From: Micromonospora sp. CB01531
GTDB lineage: Bacteria; Actinomycetota; Actinomycetes; Mycobacteriales; Micromonosporaceae
Reading direction: 5' to 3'
Length of the DNA: 64,000 nucleotides
NCBI RefSeq assembly: GCF_001905095.1
Contig: NZ_LWLS01000138.1
Location: forward strand, 187,321 to 251,320
The translations under genes were made by a program, and so were the position numbers. Position 1 is the first letter of the stretch. The number at the start of each line of letters is the position of its first letter. The notes under the pieces are model-generated. The model made no database searches, had not been told where the DNA came from, and saw only the letters and a program-made list of their open reading frames with translations. This document shows positions 34,346 through 44,531 of this stretch, one piece after another.

Positions 34346-34930
34346 TCACGTCCCGACCGTGTCGAGGTTCACGTGGCAGCCGGCGAGGTGGTCGTCCACC
34401 ATGCCGGTGGCCTGCATCAGCGCGTACGCGGTGGTGGGGCCGACGAAGCGGAAGCCCTGCTTCTTGAGCGCCTTGGCCAGCGCGGTCGACTCCGGGGTGA
34501 GCGCCGGCACCTCGGTGAACGACCGGGGCCGGGCCCGCCGAGGCGGCGGCGCGTAGGACCAGAGCAGCGCGGAGAGGCCGCCGGGCAGCTCCAGGGCGGC
34601 CCGGGCGTTGGCGACGGCGGCTTCGATCTTGGCCCGGTTGCGGACGATCCCGGCGTCGGCCAGCAGCCGGGCCACGTCGGCCTCGCCGTAGCCGGCGACC
34701 TTATCGATCCGGAACTCGTCGAAGGCGAGCCGGAACGCCGGCCGCTTGCGCAGGATGGTCAGCCAGGACAGGCCGGACTGGAACGCCTCCAGGGTCAGCC
34801 GCTCGTAGAGCGCGTCGTCGCCACGGAGCGGCCGGCCCCACTCCCCGTCGTGATAGACGGCGTAGTCCGGGGTGCTAGCTCCCCAGGCGCAGCGGTGCAG
34901 CCCGTCGGCGCCGATCACCAGGTCAGTCAC
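34346..34930 (-). CDS. tag: DNA-3-methyladenine glycosylase I
   Basis: This 194-residue base-excision repair enzyme removes 3-methyladenine from alkylated DNA. It shows the Tag family pattern: RCAWGASTPDYAVYHDGEWGRPL at the start (first zinc Cys), ALYERLTLEAFQSGLSWLTILRKRPAFRLAFDEF, and GFRFVGPTTAYALMQATGMVDDHLAGCH at the end (zinc His and Cys). The start is GTG 34930 with TAGCCT 7 bases upstream, so it is probably leaderless. Confidence 0.92.
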   Translation of the reverse strand: MTDLVIGADGLHRCAWGASTPDYAVYHDGEWGRPLRGDDALYERLTLEAFQSGLSWLTILRKRPAFRLAFDEFRIDKVAGYGEADVARLLADAGIVRNRAKIEAAVANARAALELPGGLSALLWSYAPPPRRARPRSFTEVPALTPESTALAKALKKQGFRFVGPTTAYALMQATGMVDDHLAGCHVNLDTVGT

Positions 34931-34937
34931 GGCGTCA

Positions 34938-34943
34938 AGGCTA
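34938..34943 (-). promoter_or_regulatory. Predicted -10 element, leaderless tag
   Basis: On the minus strand TAGCCT is followed by 7 bases and then the GTG of tag, with no ribosome site. Confidence 0.5.
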
Positions 34944-34984
34944 GGCCGACCCACCGACAACGAGCGACGACGGCCCCCGCGGGC

Positions 34985-35479
34985 TCAGGGCAGCCGGCCC
35001 TGCTCGACCAGCCGGGCGAACTTCTTCAGCGCCTGGGTGAGGCTGAACTTCGAGCCGGGCCAGAGCACCGGCCAGGCCACCCGGCCGGCGGTCCCGCCGG
35101 GCAGGTGGAACCACTCGTGCCAGACCACCTGGGTCCGGTCCCGCTCCACCGGGGTGCAACGCAGCACCCCGGGACCGCGCAGCAGCTTGCCGCAGTGAAC
35201 CACGCCGACCTCGTACGGGGCGTCCACCCGGACCACCCGCATCTCGTCCCGCAGCACTGCCGGGCCGAGCGTGGTGACCGCCTCGACCAGGCTCCCCTCG
35301 CCGCCGTCGCCCTCCACCACCCGCACCGTGGTGAGCGGGATCCAGTCGGACTGCCGTTCCCAGGCGGTCAGCGCGGCGAAGACCCGCTCGGCCGGCGCAT
35401 CGACGATCACCGTCGCGGTGACCTCGGCGGCACCGGGTTGGGCCGCCTCGCCGAGCGATTCGCCCTCCGGGCCGGTCAC
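34985..35479 (-). CDS. SRPBCC (polyketide-cyclase/START-like) protein
   Basis: This 164-residue protein has the SRPBCC pattern: TATVIVDAPAERVFAALTAWERQSDWIP at the N-terminus and the hydrophobic-cavity strands TQVVWHEWFHLPGG followed by FSLTQALKKFARLVEQ. These proteins bind hydrophobic ligands in a helix-grip cavity. The GTG at 35479 overlaps the stop of the DivIVA-like gene (GTGA), so the two are coupled. Ligand is unknown. Confidence 0.85.
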   Translation of the reverse strand: MTGPEGESLGEAAQPGAAEVTATVIVDAPAERVFAALTAWERQSDWIPLTTVRVVEGDGGEGSLVEAVTTLGPAVLRDEMRVVRVDAPYEVGVVHCGKLLRGPGVLRCTPVERDRTQVVWHEWFHLPGGTAGRVAWPVLWPGSKFSLTQALKKFARLVEQGRLP

Positions 35480-36237
35480 GCCGACTCCGAGCGGACCACC
35501 GCGCCGCGCTCCCGCTCGCCGTCGGGGGCCGGGGCGGTCGCCCCGGTCGGACCACCGGCCGGGGTGCCGGCGGCCGGGTTGGAGGTGGGGCCGGCCGGCG
35601 GCCGGCCGGCGGCGGCCCGACCGGCCGCTGCCTCGTCGGCGGGTGCCGCGACCGGGGCTACCGGGCCGGGGGGCACCGGGGTGTCCGAGGGGAGCATCGC
35701 CTCGTCCTCCACCGCCGCGGCGGCCGGTGCCGCGGCCAGCCCCGCCTCGGCGGTCAGCGCGTCCGTCGAACTGTCGGCGGCCGGCGCGTCGGCGGAGGTC
35801 CCGGTGGTCTCGCCGGCCCCGTCGGCCGGGGCGTCGGCGGGGCTGCTCCCGGCGGTCGGGCTGTCGGCCGGCTCCGTGCCGGCGGCCTGCTCCCGGGTCC
35901 GGCGCAGCGCGTCGGCCTCCTCGGTCCGCCCCGCCCGGAGCGCGGCGAGCTCGGCCTCGAGCACGCCGATCAGCTCGGACTTGTAGCCGATGTCGTACGC
36001 GGCCCGGCGCATCGCCTGGTCGACCTGGGCCATCCGATAGCCGCGCAGCGCGGTGTCGAAGCGCACCTCGGCGATGTCCGACTCGTCCAGCGGGCGGCTG
36101 CCCGGCAGGGGCACGGCCCACCCGTCCGGCTCGGTGGGCACCAGGCCCGGGTCCCGCCCGGAGACCAGCACCGTCACCCCGAACACCACCGCCGCGACGG
36201 TCAGCGCCACGACCAAGAGGAGCAGAACGTCACCCAT
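35476..36237 (-). CDS. DivIVA-domain membrane protein
   Basis: This protein has 253 residues. A single N-terminal membrane helix (MGDVLLLLVVALTVAAVVFGVTVLVSG) is followed by a short DivIVA-type coiled coil with the family signature DIAEVRFDTALRGYRMAQVDQAMRR (about 52-76). A low-complexity Ala/Pro/Gly tail of about 140 residues ends it. Its M. tuberculosis counterpart by position is Rv1209. A role in septal or polar protein localisation is likely by family. The ATG at 36237 starts the membrane helix; an upstream start adds only 19 residues. Confidence 0.8.
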   Translation of the reverse strand: MGDVLLLLVVALTVAAVVFGVTVLVSGRDPGLVPTEPDGWAVPLPGSRPLDESDIAEVRFDTALRGYRMAQVDQAMRRAAYDIGYKSELIGVLEAELAALRAGRTEEADALRRTREQAAGTEPADSPTAGSSPADAPADGAGETTGTSADAPAADSSTDALTAEAGLAAAPAAAAVEDEAMLPSDTPVPPGPVAPVAAPADEAAAGRAAAGRPPAGPTSNPAAGTPAGGPTGATAPAPDGERERGAVVRSESA

Positions 36238-36398
36238 GGGGAGATCGTGGCATGCGGGCGCGCATCGGGCGAGCCCTCCACCCGCACCGATCATGATTCG
36301 AAACCCGGCGTACCGGGCGGGCCGGCCGGGGACCGACCGGATAGCGTCGGGGGCGCCCGGCGGACGACCGGAGCCGGGGCGGAGATCAGGAGGCGGGC

Positions 36399-37268
36399 AT
36401 GGCCGGGGCGCTGCGGCTCGGTGGGCGGACCTTCTCCCCCGGCGAGCTGGTGGTGATGGCGATCGTCAACCGCACCCCGGACTCGTTCTTCGACCGGGGT
36501 GCCACCTTCGCGCAGGACAGCGCGCTGCGGGCGGTGGAACGGGCGGTGACCGAGGGCGCCGGGATCATCGACATCGGCGGGGTGAAGGCCGGTCCGGGCG
36601 ACGAGGTCGACGTGGCCGAGGAGATCCGCCGGACGGTGGACACCATCGCCGCCGTCCGGGCCGCGTTCCCCGACGTGGTCATCTCGATCGACACCTGGCG
36701 GGCCGAGGTGGCTGTGGAGGCGGTGGCGGCCGGCGCCGACCTGCTCAACGACACCTGGTCGGGGGCGGACCCGGCGCTGGCCCGGGTCGCCGCGGAGACC
36801 GGTGCCGGGCTGGTCTGCTCGCACGCCGGCGGGCTCACCCCGCGGACCCGGCCGCACCGCGCCGCGTTCGACGACGTGGTGGCCGACGTGGTCGCCACGG
36901 TGACCGGGCTCGCCGACCGGGCGGTGGCCCTCGGCGTACGCCCGGACGGGATCCTGATCGACCCGGCGCACGACTTCGGCAAGAACACCCGGCACTCCCT
37001 GGAGATCACCCGCCGGCTCGGCGAGCTCACCGACACCGGGTGGCCGCTGCTGGTCGCCCTGTCGAACAAGGACTTCATCGGCGAGACGCTGGACCTGCCG
37101 GTGCCGGACCGGCTGGAGGGCACCCTGGCCGCCACCGCAGTCTCGGCCTGGCTCGGCGCCCGGGTGTTCCGCGCCCACCAGGTCCGCGAGACCCGCCGGG
37201 TGCTGGACATGGTCGCCTCGATCAAGGGGGACCGGCCGCCGGCCCTGACCCGCCGCGGCCTGGCCTGA
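36399..37268 (+). CDS. folP2: Dihydropteroate synthase-like protein (FolP2 type)
   Basis: This 289-residue TIM-barrel protein has family marks VVMAIVNRTPDSFFDRGATF, AGIIDIGGVKAGPG (sulfonamide-loop region), ISIDTWRAEVAVEA, LLNDTWSG, ILIDPAHDFGKN and LVALSNKDFIGETL. Typical DHPS has GGESTRPG where this has GGVKAGPG, the FolP2 variation. M. tuberculosis FolP2 (Rv1207), which shares this neighbourhood, is to my knowledge not an active DHPS, so folate synthesis should not be assumed. The ATG has AGGAGG upstream. Confidence 0.85.
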   Translation: MAGALRLGGRTFSPGELVVMAIVNRTPDSFFDRGATFAQDSALRAVERAVTEGAGIIDIGGVKAGPGDEVDVAEEIRRTVDTIAAVRAAFPDVVISIDTWRAEVAVEAVAAGADLLNDTWSGADPALARVAAETGAGLVCSHAGGLTPRTRPHRAAFDDVVADVVATVTGLADRAVALGVRPDGILIDPAHDFGKNTRHSLEITRRLGELTDTGWPLLVALSNKDFIGETLDLPVPDRLEGTLAATAVSAWLGARVFRAHQVRETRRVLDMVASIKGDRPPALTRRGLA

Positions 37269-37274
37269 GCCAGG

Positions 37275-37652
37275 TCACGTCCAGCGGAGGATGTTCTTCC
37301 GCCAGGCGTAGAGGATGCCGAGCGCCACCACGGCGACGAAGACGGCCATCTCCACCACCGTCGTCACGCCGAACCCGGGCCGGTCGAAGACCAGCGCCCA
37401 GGGGAAGAGGAAGACCGCCTCGACCGCGAAGAGCACGTACAGGTACGCGTAGACGTAGTACCTGATCTGCATCTGCGCCCAGTCGCCGCCGACCGGGTCG
37501 AGGCCGCACTCATAGCTGGCCCGCTTCCCCCAGGGATCGGCCGGACGGCTGGGACGTAACACCCGATTGGCTGAGAACGCCGTGACGAAGAAGAGCACGG
37601 CGGCGAGCAGCAGGAGACCGAGGGTGGCGTACGAGCCGAGATAACCGGTCAC
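37275..37652 (-). CDS. nuoA: Lone NADH-quinone oxidoreductase subunit A (NuoA)
   Basis: This 125-residue protein has three membrane helices and the NuoA hallmark YECGLDPVGGDWAQMQIRYYVYAYLYVLFAVEAVFLFPWA, with the acidic residues of the helix 2-3 loop. In a complete nuo operon nuoBCD follow; here none do and the next gene is an unrelated exported protein. It starts at a GTG 7 bases after TAGGCT, so it is transcribed alone. It could be a second, functional NuoA or a stray copy. Confidence 0.88.
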   Translation of the reverse strand: MTGYLGSYATLGLLLLAAVLFFVTAFSANRVLRPSRPADPWGKRASYECGLDPVGGDWAQMQIRYYVYAYLYVLFAVEAVFLFPWALVFDRPGFGVTTVVEMAVFVAVVALGILYAWRKNILRWT

Positions 37653-37659
37653 GGTCGGG

Positions 37660-37665
37660 AGCCTA
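37660..37665 (-). promoter_or_regulatory. Predicted -10 element, leaderless nuoA
   Basis: On the minus strand TAGGCT, 7 bases, then GTG. This repeats the arrangement at tag and supports transcription of nuoA as a single gene. Confidence 0.5.
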
Positions 37666-37771
37666 CCGCTCCTCCCGCCGGCGGTCCCGAACGCAGGTTT
37701 GTTTCGTTTTGGGTCCAACGCCCGATGACAACAATGGCCGAAAAACGGAAACGAGCCTCACCGGAGGACAG

Positions 37772-39190
37772 ATGACCCGCCCCCGCGTACGACCCACCCG
37801 GCGGGCCGTGCATCGACGTACCTCGGTGCTGCTTCCACCCGCGCTGGCCGCCGGCCTCGCGGCGGCGCTCGGCGTGGCGCCCGGGTGGGCCACCGCGTCG
37901 CCAACTGCGGCCGGCGTGGTGCGCGCGGCCACCGATCCGGCGACCGAGCCCGGCAGCGGCACCCCCACCGGGGAACCGACCACGACCGAGCCGGCACCGA
38001 CCACGGCGCCGCCGACCGAGAGCGCACCCCCGGGGACCACACCGCCGGCCCCGACCAGCACCGCGCCGGCTCCGACCAGCACCGCTCCGGGCAAACCCCC
38101 GCCCACCACCACCGCGCCGACCGCCACCGCACCGGCGCCGCCGGCCGCCCCGCCCGCCACGCCCGGTCAGCCGGCCGGCGCTCGGCTCGGGGTACGGGTC
38201 ACCACCGAGGACGTCACGCTGCCCTCGGCGTACTGGAATGCCGACCGCACGGTGACCACGCTGCGGGTGACCGTGACCAACACCGGCGGCAGCACCGCAC
38301 GGATCCGGCTCGGCTACACGCTGCCGGCCGGCCTGACCGACGTGGGGACCGCGGGCTGCGCGCCCGCCGGGGGCGGCAACTACCGCTGCGGCGAGTGGAC
38401 CACCCCGCCGGGCGCCCGGTTCCGCAGCGCGATCCGGGTCCGGGTCGCCGGCACCGCCTGGCGGTCCATGCCGCTGGCCGGCTCGGTCCGGGTCACCGCC
38501 ACCGCACCCGGGGTCAGCGGGTCGGCCACCGACGACGAGGGCTTCGCCGTCATCTTCCCGCCCGGGCCGCCGGCGCCCGGCATCGCGCTCCGCGCCGAGG
38601 AGGTGCTCCTCGACAACAGCGGCGGCCCGACCACCCTGGCGGTACGCCTCGGCAACACCGGCCGGGTCGACGCCGCCGGCCGGGTCGACGTGGTCCTCCC
38701 CGACGGGGTGGCCCCTGCCGGCCCGCCCGCCGGCTGCACCGCCGTGGCCCCGGACCGCACCCGGTGTGACCTGGGCACCGTGCCGGCGGGACGCACGGCC
38801 ACCCTGCGGTTGCCGGTGGCGGCCACGCCGGAGGCCCGGCGCCGGGCCCCGCTGTCCGGCGCGGTCGCCGGCCGGCTGGAGCCCCGCAGCGGGCGGGACC
38901 GGCAGGTGCAGATGAGCTTCCGGATCACCTCAGCCGCCGTGCCGGCCAGCCCGGTCGTCGGTACGCCCGGCTCGCAGGGCGACCTGGATCACGCGGGGCG
39001 GGCCGGGGGCGAGGACGACGCCAGCCCGGTGCGGACGGCCGTCGTCCTGATCGCCGCCTCCGGACTCGTGGTGGTGCTCGCGCTGGTCCTGGCGACCACC
39101 TCGCTGCGCCGCCGGATGAGCGGCGGCCCAGCCGCGGCAGCCGCCACCCGAAGTGATCCGCCGGACCACTCCAGGGGTGCGGTGATCTGA
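37772..39190 (+). CDS. Exported, C-terminally anchored DUF11-like repeat protein
   Basis: This 472-residue protein has a signal peptide (basic start, hydrophobic core at about 20-45), a Thr/Pro-rich spacer (about 55-135: TEPAPTTAPPTESAPPGTTPP), and two beta-sandwich repeats of the DUF11/CARDB type. The first has VTNTGGSTARIRLGYTLPAGLTDVGTAGCAPAGG and the second VRLGNTGRVDAAGRVDVVLPDGV. A C-terminal membrane helix (about 430-450) and basic tail follow, without an LPXTG motif. It should sit on the outer membrane face projecting into the wall. The ATG has CGGAGGA upstream. Function is unknown. Confidence 0.8.
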   Translation: MTRPRVRPTRRAVHRRTSVLLPPALAAGLAAALGVAPGWATASPTAAGVVRAATDPATEPGSGTPTGEPTTTEPAPTTAPPTESAPPGTTPPAPTSTAPAPTSTAPGKPPPTTTAPTATAPAPPAAPPATPGQPAGARLGVRVTTEDVTLPSAYWNADRTVTTLRVTVTNTGGSTARIRLGYTLPAGLTDVGTAGCAPAGGGNYRCGEWTTPPGARFRSAIRVRVAGTAWRSMPLAGSVRVTATAPGVSGSATDDEGFAVIFPPGPPAPGIALRAEEVLLDNSGGPTTLAVRLGNTGRVDAAGRVDVVLPDGVAPAGPPAGCTAVAPDRTRCDLGTVPAGRTATLRLPVAATPEARRRAPLSGAVAGRLEPRSGRDRQVQMSFRITSAAVPASPVVGTPGSQGDLDHAGRAGGEDDASPVRTAVVLIAASGLVVVLALVLATTSLRRRMSGGPAAAAATRSDPPDHSRGAVI

Positions 39191-39440
39191 GTTACGGTGA
39201 CGGTACTAATGCCGCAAAGCCGGGCATACAGCCGGCCGAACAGGTCCCACACGTCGGACCTCCACCAAGGTGGCCCTAACGGACCGACGTAGGCTCTGAC
39301 GTGAGAAATGGAGCGGGCCGAACCGGGCACGGACGGCTCGCGGTAGCAGCGCGTCAAGGAGGGCACGTGGCCGGGCAAGGCGGGGTCACCATCATGTTCA
39401 GCCGCCCGTGTGACGGCGCTGAGCGAAGCGAGGTGCGGGC

Positions 39441-41280
39441 GTGACCAAGCAGATCCGTCAACTGGACCGGGTGGTCATCCGGTTCGCCGGCGACTCCGGC
39501 GACGGCATGCAGCTCACCGGTGACCGGTTCACCTCGGAGACGGCCCAACTGGGCAACGACATCTCCACGTTGCCCAACTTCCCGGCCGAGATCCGGGCCC
39601 CCGCTGGCACCTTGCCGGGCGTGTCGAGCTTCCAGGTGCACTTCGCCGACTACGACATCCTGACCCCCGGCGACGCGCCGAACGTGCTGGTGGCGATGAA
39701 CCCGGCCGCCCTAAAGGCCAACCTGGCCGAGCTGCCGCGCGGCGCGGACATCATCGTCAACACCGACGAGTTCACCAAGCGCAACCTGGCCAAGGTGGGC
39801 TACACGACCAACCCGCTGGAGGACGGCTCGCTCTCCGGCTACGTGGTGCACCCGGTCGCGCTGACCTCGATGACGATCGGCGCGCTGGCCGCGCACGAGG
39901 TGTCCAAGAAGGACGCCGAGCGGGCCAAGAACATGTTCGCGCTCGGCCTGCTGAGCTGGATGTACTCCCGCCCGTACGAGTCGACGCTGCGCTTCCTGGA
40001 GCGCAAGTTCGCGGCCCGCCCCGAGCTGGTCGCGGCGAACGTGGCCGCCTTCCGGGCCGGCTGGAACTTCGGCGAGACCACCGAGGACTTCTCCGTCCGG
40101 TACGAGGTCAAGCCGGCCAGCATGGTGCCGGGCACCTACCGGAACATCACCGGCAACGCCGCGCTGTCGCTGGGCCTGGTGGCCGCCGGCGTCCGCTCCG
40201 GTCTGCCCGTCTTCCTCGGGGCGTACCCGATCACCCCGGCCTCGGACATCCTGCACGAGCTGAGCAAGCACAAGCGGTTCGGCGTGATCACCATGCAGGC
40301 CGAGGACGAGATCGCCGCGGTCGGCGCGGCGCTGGGTGCGTCGTACGGCGGATCGCTCGGGGTCACCACCACCAGCGGTCCGGGCGTGGCGCTGAAGGGC
40401 GAGACCATCTCCCTGGCCGTGGCGCTGGAGCTGCCGCTGGTGATCGTCGATGTGCAGCGCGCCGGGCCGTCCACCGGCATGCCGACCAAGACCGAGCAGG
40501 CCGACCTCAACATGGCGCTCTACGGCCGGCACGGCGAGGCCCCGGTCGCGGTGATCGCACCGAAGTCCCCGGCGGACTGCTTCTACGCCGCCCTGGAGGC
40601 GGCGCGGATCGCGCTGACCTACCGCACCCCGGTGATCCTGCTCTCCGACAACTACGTCGCCAACGGCTCCGAGCCGTGGCTGCTGCCGGACGTGGCGAGC
40701 CTGCCCGATCTCCGGGTCGACTTCGCCAGCCGGCCCAACGGCGAGGACGGCACCACCTTCCTGCCGTACCTGCGGGACCCGGAGACCCTGGCCCGGCCGT
40801 GGGCCGTCCCGGGCACCCCCGGGCTGGAGCACCGGATCGGCGGCCTGGAGAAGGCCGACAAGACCGGCGACATCTCGTACGACCCGGCGAACCACGACTT
40901 CATGGTGCGGACCCGGGCGGCGCGGATCGAGACCATCCCCGTGCCGGACATCGAGGTGGAGGACCCGGACGGCGACGCCCGGGTGCTGGTGCTCGGCTGG
41001 GGCTCGACGTACGGCCCGATCGGGGCGGCCTGCCGTGGCCTGCGGCAGCGCGGGCTCTCCATCGCCCAGGCGCACCTGCGCCACCTGGCCCCGATGCCGG
41101 CCAACCTGGGCGAGGTGCTGCGCGCGTACGACCGGGTGGTCATCCCCGAGATGAACCTCGGCCAGCTCGCCCACGTGATCCGGGCGAAGTACCTGGTCGA
41201 CGCGATCGGCTACAACCAGGTCCGCGGCCTGCCGTTCACCGCCGCCGAGCTGGAGACGATGCTGGAAGAGGTCCTGAAGA

Positions 41281-41288
<8 letters not shown>
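39441..41288 (+). CDS. korA: 2-oxoacid:ferredoxin oxidoreductase, alpha (gamma-alpha fused) subunit
   Basis: This 615-residue subunit starts with the gamma-type domain (VVIRFAGDSGDGMQLTGDRFTSETAQLGND) and continues with the alpha pyrimidine-binding part (TGNAALSLGLVAAGVRSGLPVFLGAYPITPASDILHEL) and the C-terminal domain (RVLVLGWGSTYGPIGAACRGLRQRGLS). With KorB it oxidatively decarboxylates 2-oxoglutarate (or pyruvate) to the acyl-CoA with ferredoxin as acceptor. Start is GTG 39441. The 3' end overlaps korB by 8 bases. The 250-base leader shows no other gene. Confidence 0.93.
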
Positions 41289-42315
<1,027 letters not shown>

Positions 42316-42336
42316 CGTCCCGACGGAGAGGCCAGG

Positions 42337-42369
42337 AAAGGGCCCGCGACCTGTGGTCGCGGGCCCTTT
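42337..42369. terminator. Terminator after korB
   Basis: AAAGGGCCCGCGAC (42337-42350) pairs perfectly with GTCGCGGGCCCTTT (42356-42369) across a 5-base loop. The A/T flanks make it suitable for both strands, ending korAB and the convergent protease gene. Confidence 0.85.
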
Positions 42370-42393
42370 CGTTGAGCTGTGGAGCGATCCCGG

Positions 42394-44211
42394 TCAGAAG
42401 ACCAGGTTGTAGGAGCCCCAGCCGGTGGCGATCACCTGGCCGCGGCCGTCGATCCACTTGCCGTGCCCGTCGGTGGTGTAAATGCGCATGCTGTTGGTGC
42501 CGTCGACACCCAGCATGTCCACCATGTTGTCGCCGTTCCAGTCACCCGGGGTGAGGATGTTCTTGAACCCGCCCCAGCCGGTGCCGATGAGCGTGCCCTT
42601 CGGGTTGGTCCAGCCACCCGTGCCGTTGGACTGGTACAGCTTCAGCTCGCCGACGCTGGTGCGGCCGATCAGCACCTCCAGGCCGTCACCCTTCCAGGCG
42701 CCCGGGGTGAGGAACAGGTTGAACGTGTTCCAGCCGGTGCCGATCAGGGTGCCCTTCGGGTTGTCCCAGCCGCCCTGGCCGTTGCTGGTGTAGCGGATGA
42801 GCTCGCCCTTGGAGTTGCGGACCATCAAGCTCGGGCGGTTGTTGCCCAGCCAGTTGTTCGTCACCATCAGGGCGGTGAAGCCGCCCCAGCCGGTGCCGAT
42901 CAGCTTGGGGCTGCCGAGGAAATTGCCGGTGCCGTCGGTGTTGTAGATCCACAGCTCGTTGGCCGTGTTCACCGCCATGATCGACGGCTTGTTGTCGCCG
43001 TTCCAGTTGTAGACCCGGAAGACGCGCTTGAAGCTGCCCCAACCGCTGCCGATGATCCGGCTCGACCAGATGCCGCCGTACCCGTCGTTGAAGAACCCGC
43101 TACCCAGAAAGAGCCGCAGGTTGCCGGCCGTGTCCCGGCCGATCAGGTCGGTGTGGCCGTCGCCGGTCCAGTCGGCGTTGACCAGCGGCGGGCGGGTGTA
43201 GTCCGCCTTGATCGCGTTGGAGTAGTAGCCCAGTTCCTCGTAGAAGCCCGGGTGCTCACCGCAGTTGCCGTAGCCCCAGTCGGTGAGGCCGACCTGCTTG
43301 TTGTTCACCAGCAGCGGGCCGCCGGAGTCGCCGCCGCAGGTGTCGGCGGACGGCGCGGCGGGGGTGCCGTTCCCGGCGCAGAGCATCCGGTTGGCGTCGT
43401 ACCCGATGCCGGCCCGGTTGGCGTCGGCGGCACAGTAGCTGTCGGTCTGGATCGGCACCGACGCCTTGCGCAGCCGGGTGTCACCCTTGACGTTCGGGTC
43501 CGACGTCGTGACGCCGTACCCGACGATGTCCGCCATGTTGCCGGGAACGTACGCCGTCTCGCCCTGGGCGCTGAAGGTGACCGGCGTGTACTCGACCGGC
43601 AGGTCCTTCTTGAGCGTGAGGACGGAGACGTCGTCGAGGATGGTCTGCGCCGTGCCGGCGTACTGCGCGGCGATGTTCCAGCTCTGGTGGGTCCAGGTGG
43701 AACCGACCTCCGCGACGTAGCCGGCGGTGGTGATGATCTTGCCGTCGGCGTCGAGAAGCTGGTCGTGCCCGGCGATGACCCGGGTGGTGCCCGCTCCGTC
43801 AGCGGTGCAGTGCGCCGCCGTCAGCACCTTGTTGCGGGCGATGATCGTGCCGGTGCACCAGCCGTAGCCGCCCCCTTCGAGGTAGGTGACGACCCCGACG
43901 ATGTAGGGGTAGTCCGCCGCGTTGACGGTGGTGCCGCCGACGATCCGCGGAGTCGCGCCAGTGCCCTTCGACTGGAACCGGGGACCGTACGCACCGGGGG
44001 CGGGCGGGGTGAAGTTCCCCTCCCGGAAGTGCGGCAGCTTCGTCGGCCGTTCGGCCTGGGTGGCGCTCCCCGCGTCGTACGCGCCGCCCGCCGGGGCGGC
44101 CTGGACGACCGTTCCCGGCGCGACGATCGCCGCACCGCCGAGAGCGATGCCGGCCACAATTCCGGCCGCCCGTCGCCGTCGGGTTCCTGCGTTTTCTGCC
44201 TCTTGAGCCAT
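42394..44211 (-). CDS. Secreted trypsin-like serine protease with FG-GAP-like repeats
   Basis: This protein has 605 residues: a signal peptide (RRRRAAGIVAGIALGGAAIVAPGTVVQA) and a propeptide, then a trypsin domain opening at RIVGGTTVNAADYPYIV with His in LTAAHC, Asp in DDVSVLTL and Ser in CGGDSGGPLL. From about residue 340 come about six repeats of roughly 45 residues built on W.GD...-LIG...G.L and GTGWGGF (FG-GAP/VCBS-like), which form a beta-propeller or tachylectin-like binding domain. Such proteases are exported and attach to glycans or surfaces. The specificity residue (DTCGGDSGGP) indicates trypsin-like cleavage. Confidence 0.9.
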   Translation of the reverse strand: MAQEAENAGTRRRRAAGIVAGIALGGAAIVAPGTVVQAAPAGGAYDAGSATQAERPTKLPHFREGNFTPPAPGAYGPRFQSKGTGATPRIVGGTTVNAADYPYIVGVVTYLEGGGYGWCTGTIIARNKVLTAAHCTADGAGTTRVIAGHDQLLDADGKIITTAGYVAEVGSTWTHQSWNIAAQYAGTAQTILDDVSVLTLKKDLPVEYTPVTFSAQGETAYVPGNMADIVGYGVTTSDPNVKGDTRLRKASVPIQTDSYCAADANRAGIGYDANRMLCAGNGTPAAPSADTCGGDSGGPLLVNNKQVGLTDWGYGNCGEHPGFYEELGYYSNAIKADYTRPPLVNADWTGDGHTDLIGRDTAGNLRLFLGSGFFNDGYGGIWSSRIIGSGWGSFKRVFRVYNWNGDNKPSIMAVNTANELWIYNTDGTGNFLGSPKLIGTGWGGFTALMVTNNWLGNNRPSLMVRNSKGELIRYTSNGQGGWDNPKGTLIGTGWNTFNLFLTPGAWKGDGLEVLIGRTSVGELKLYQSNGTGGWTNPKGTLIGTGWGGFKNILTPGDWNGDNMVDMLGVDGTNSMRIYTTDGHGKWIDGRGQVIATGWGSYNLVF

Positions 44212-44531
44212 AGTTTTCCCGTCGTTTGGTTACCGAGGCACTCGAAACTGCCGTCGCGACGCGGCACCCAGCGGAGGCTGAGAACGAGACACACGAGCTC
44301 CATGCGCTCGCGTGACAGTGAATCCCCCGTGCCCGGGCCAAGGTAATGGCGCCGGCGACCGACCGGTTGCCGCGCCCGTTGGCAGTTCCAAGCGGCCACA
44401 CGCTAACAAGTCCGCGCCGAAAGATAAACATCCAAGTGGTTGATCGTGAATGTCCGACCGACCCTTGGTCCGGCATATCGCGGAACCCGACCACCTGGCC
44501 CGGCACCCGAACGCGCCCGACGGCAACCGGA
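44212..44531. other. 320-base gap upstream of the protease gene
   Basis: No coding frame with a ribosome site is visible. The stretch is the promoter and leader of the protease gene (CGGGAAAACT stands before its ATG) and the 3' flank of the channel gene. It is less G/C-rich around 44400-44480 (AAAGATAAACATCC). I see no clear operator. Confidence 0.5.

Noticed and set aside
39191..39440. The korA leader considered for a riboswitch or small RNA
   Set aside because: Only a short CCACC-AA-GGTGG hairpin is seen; no known riboswitch core.
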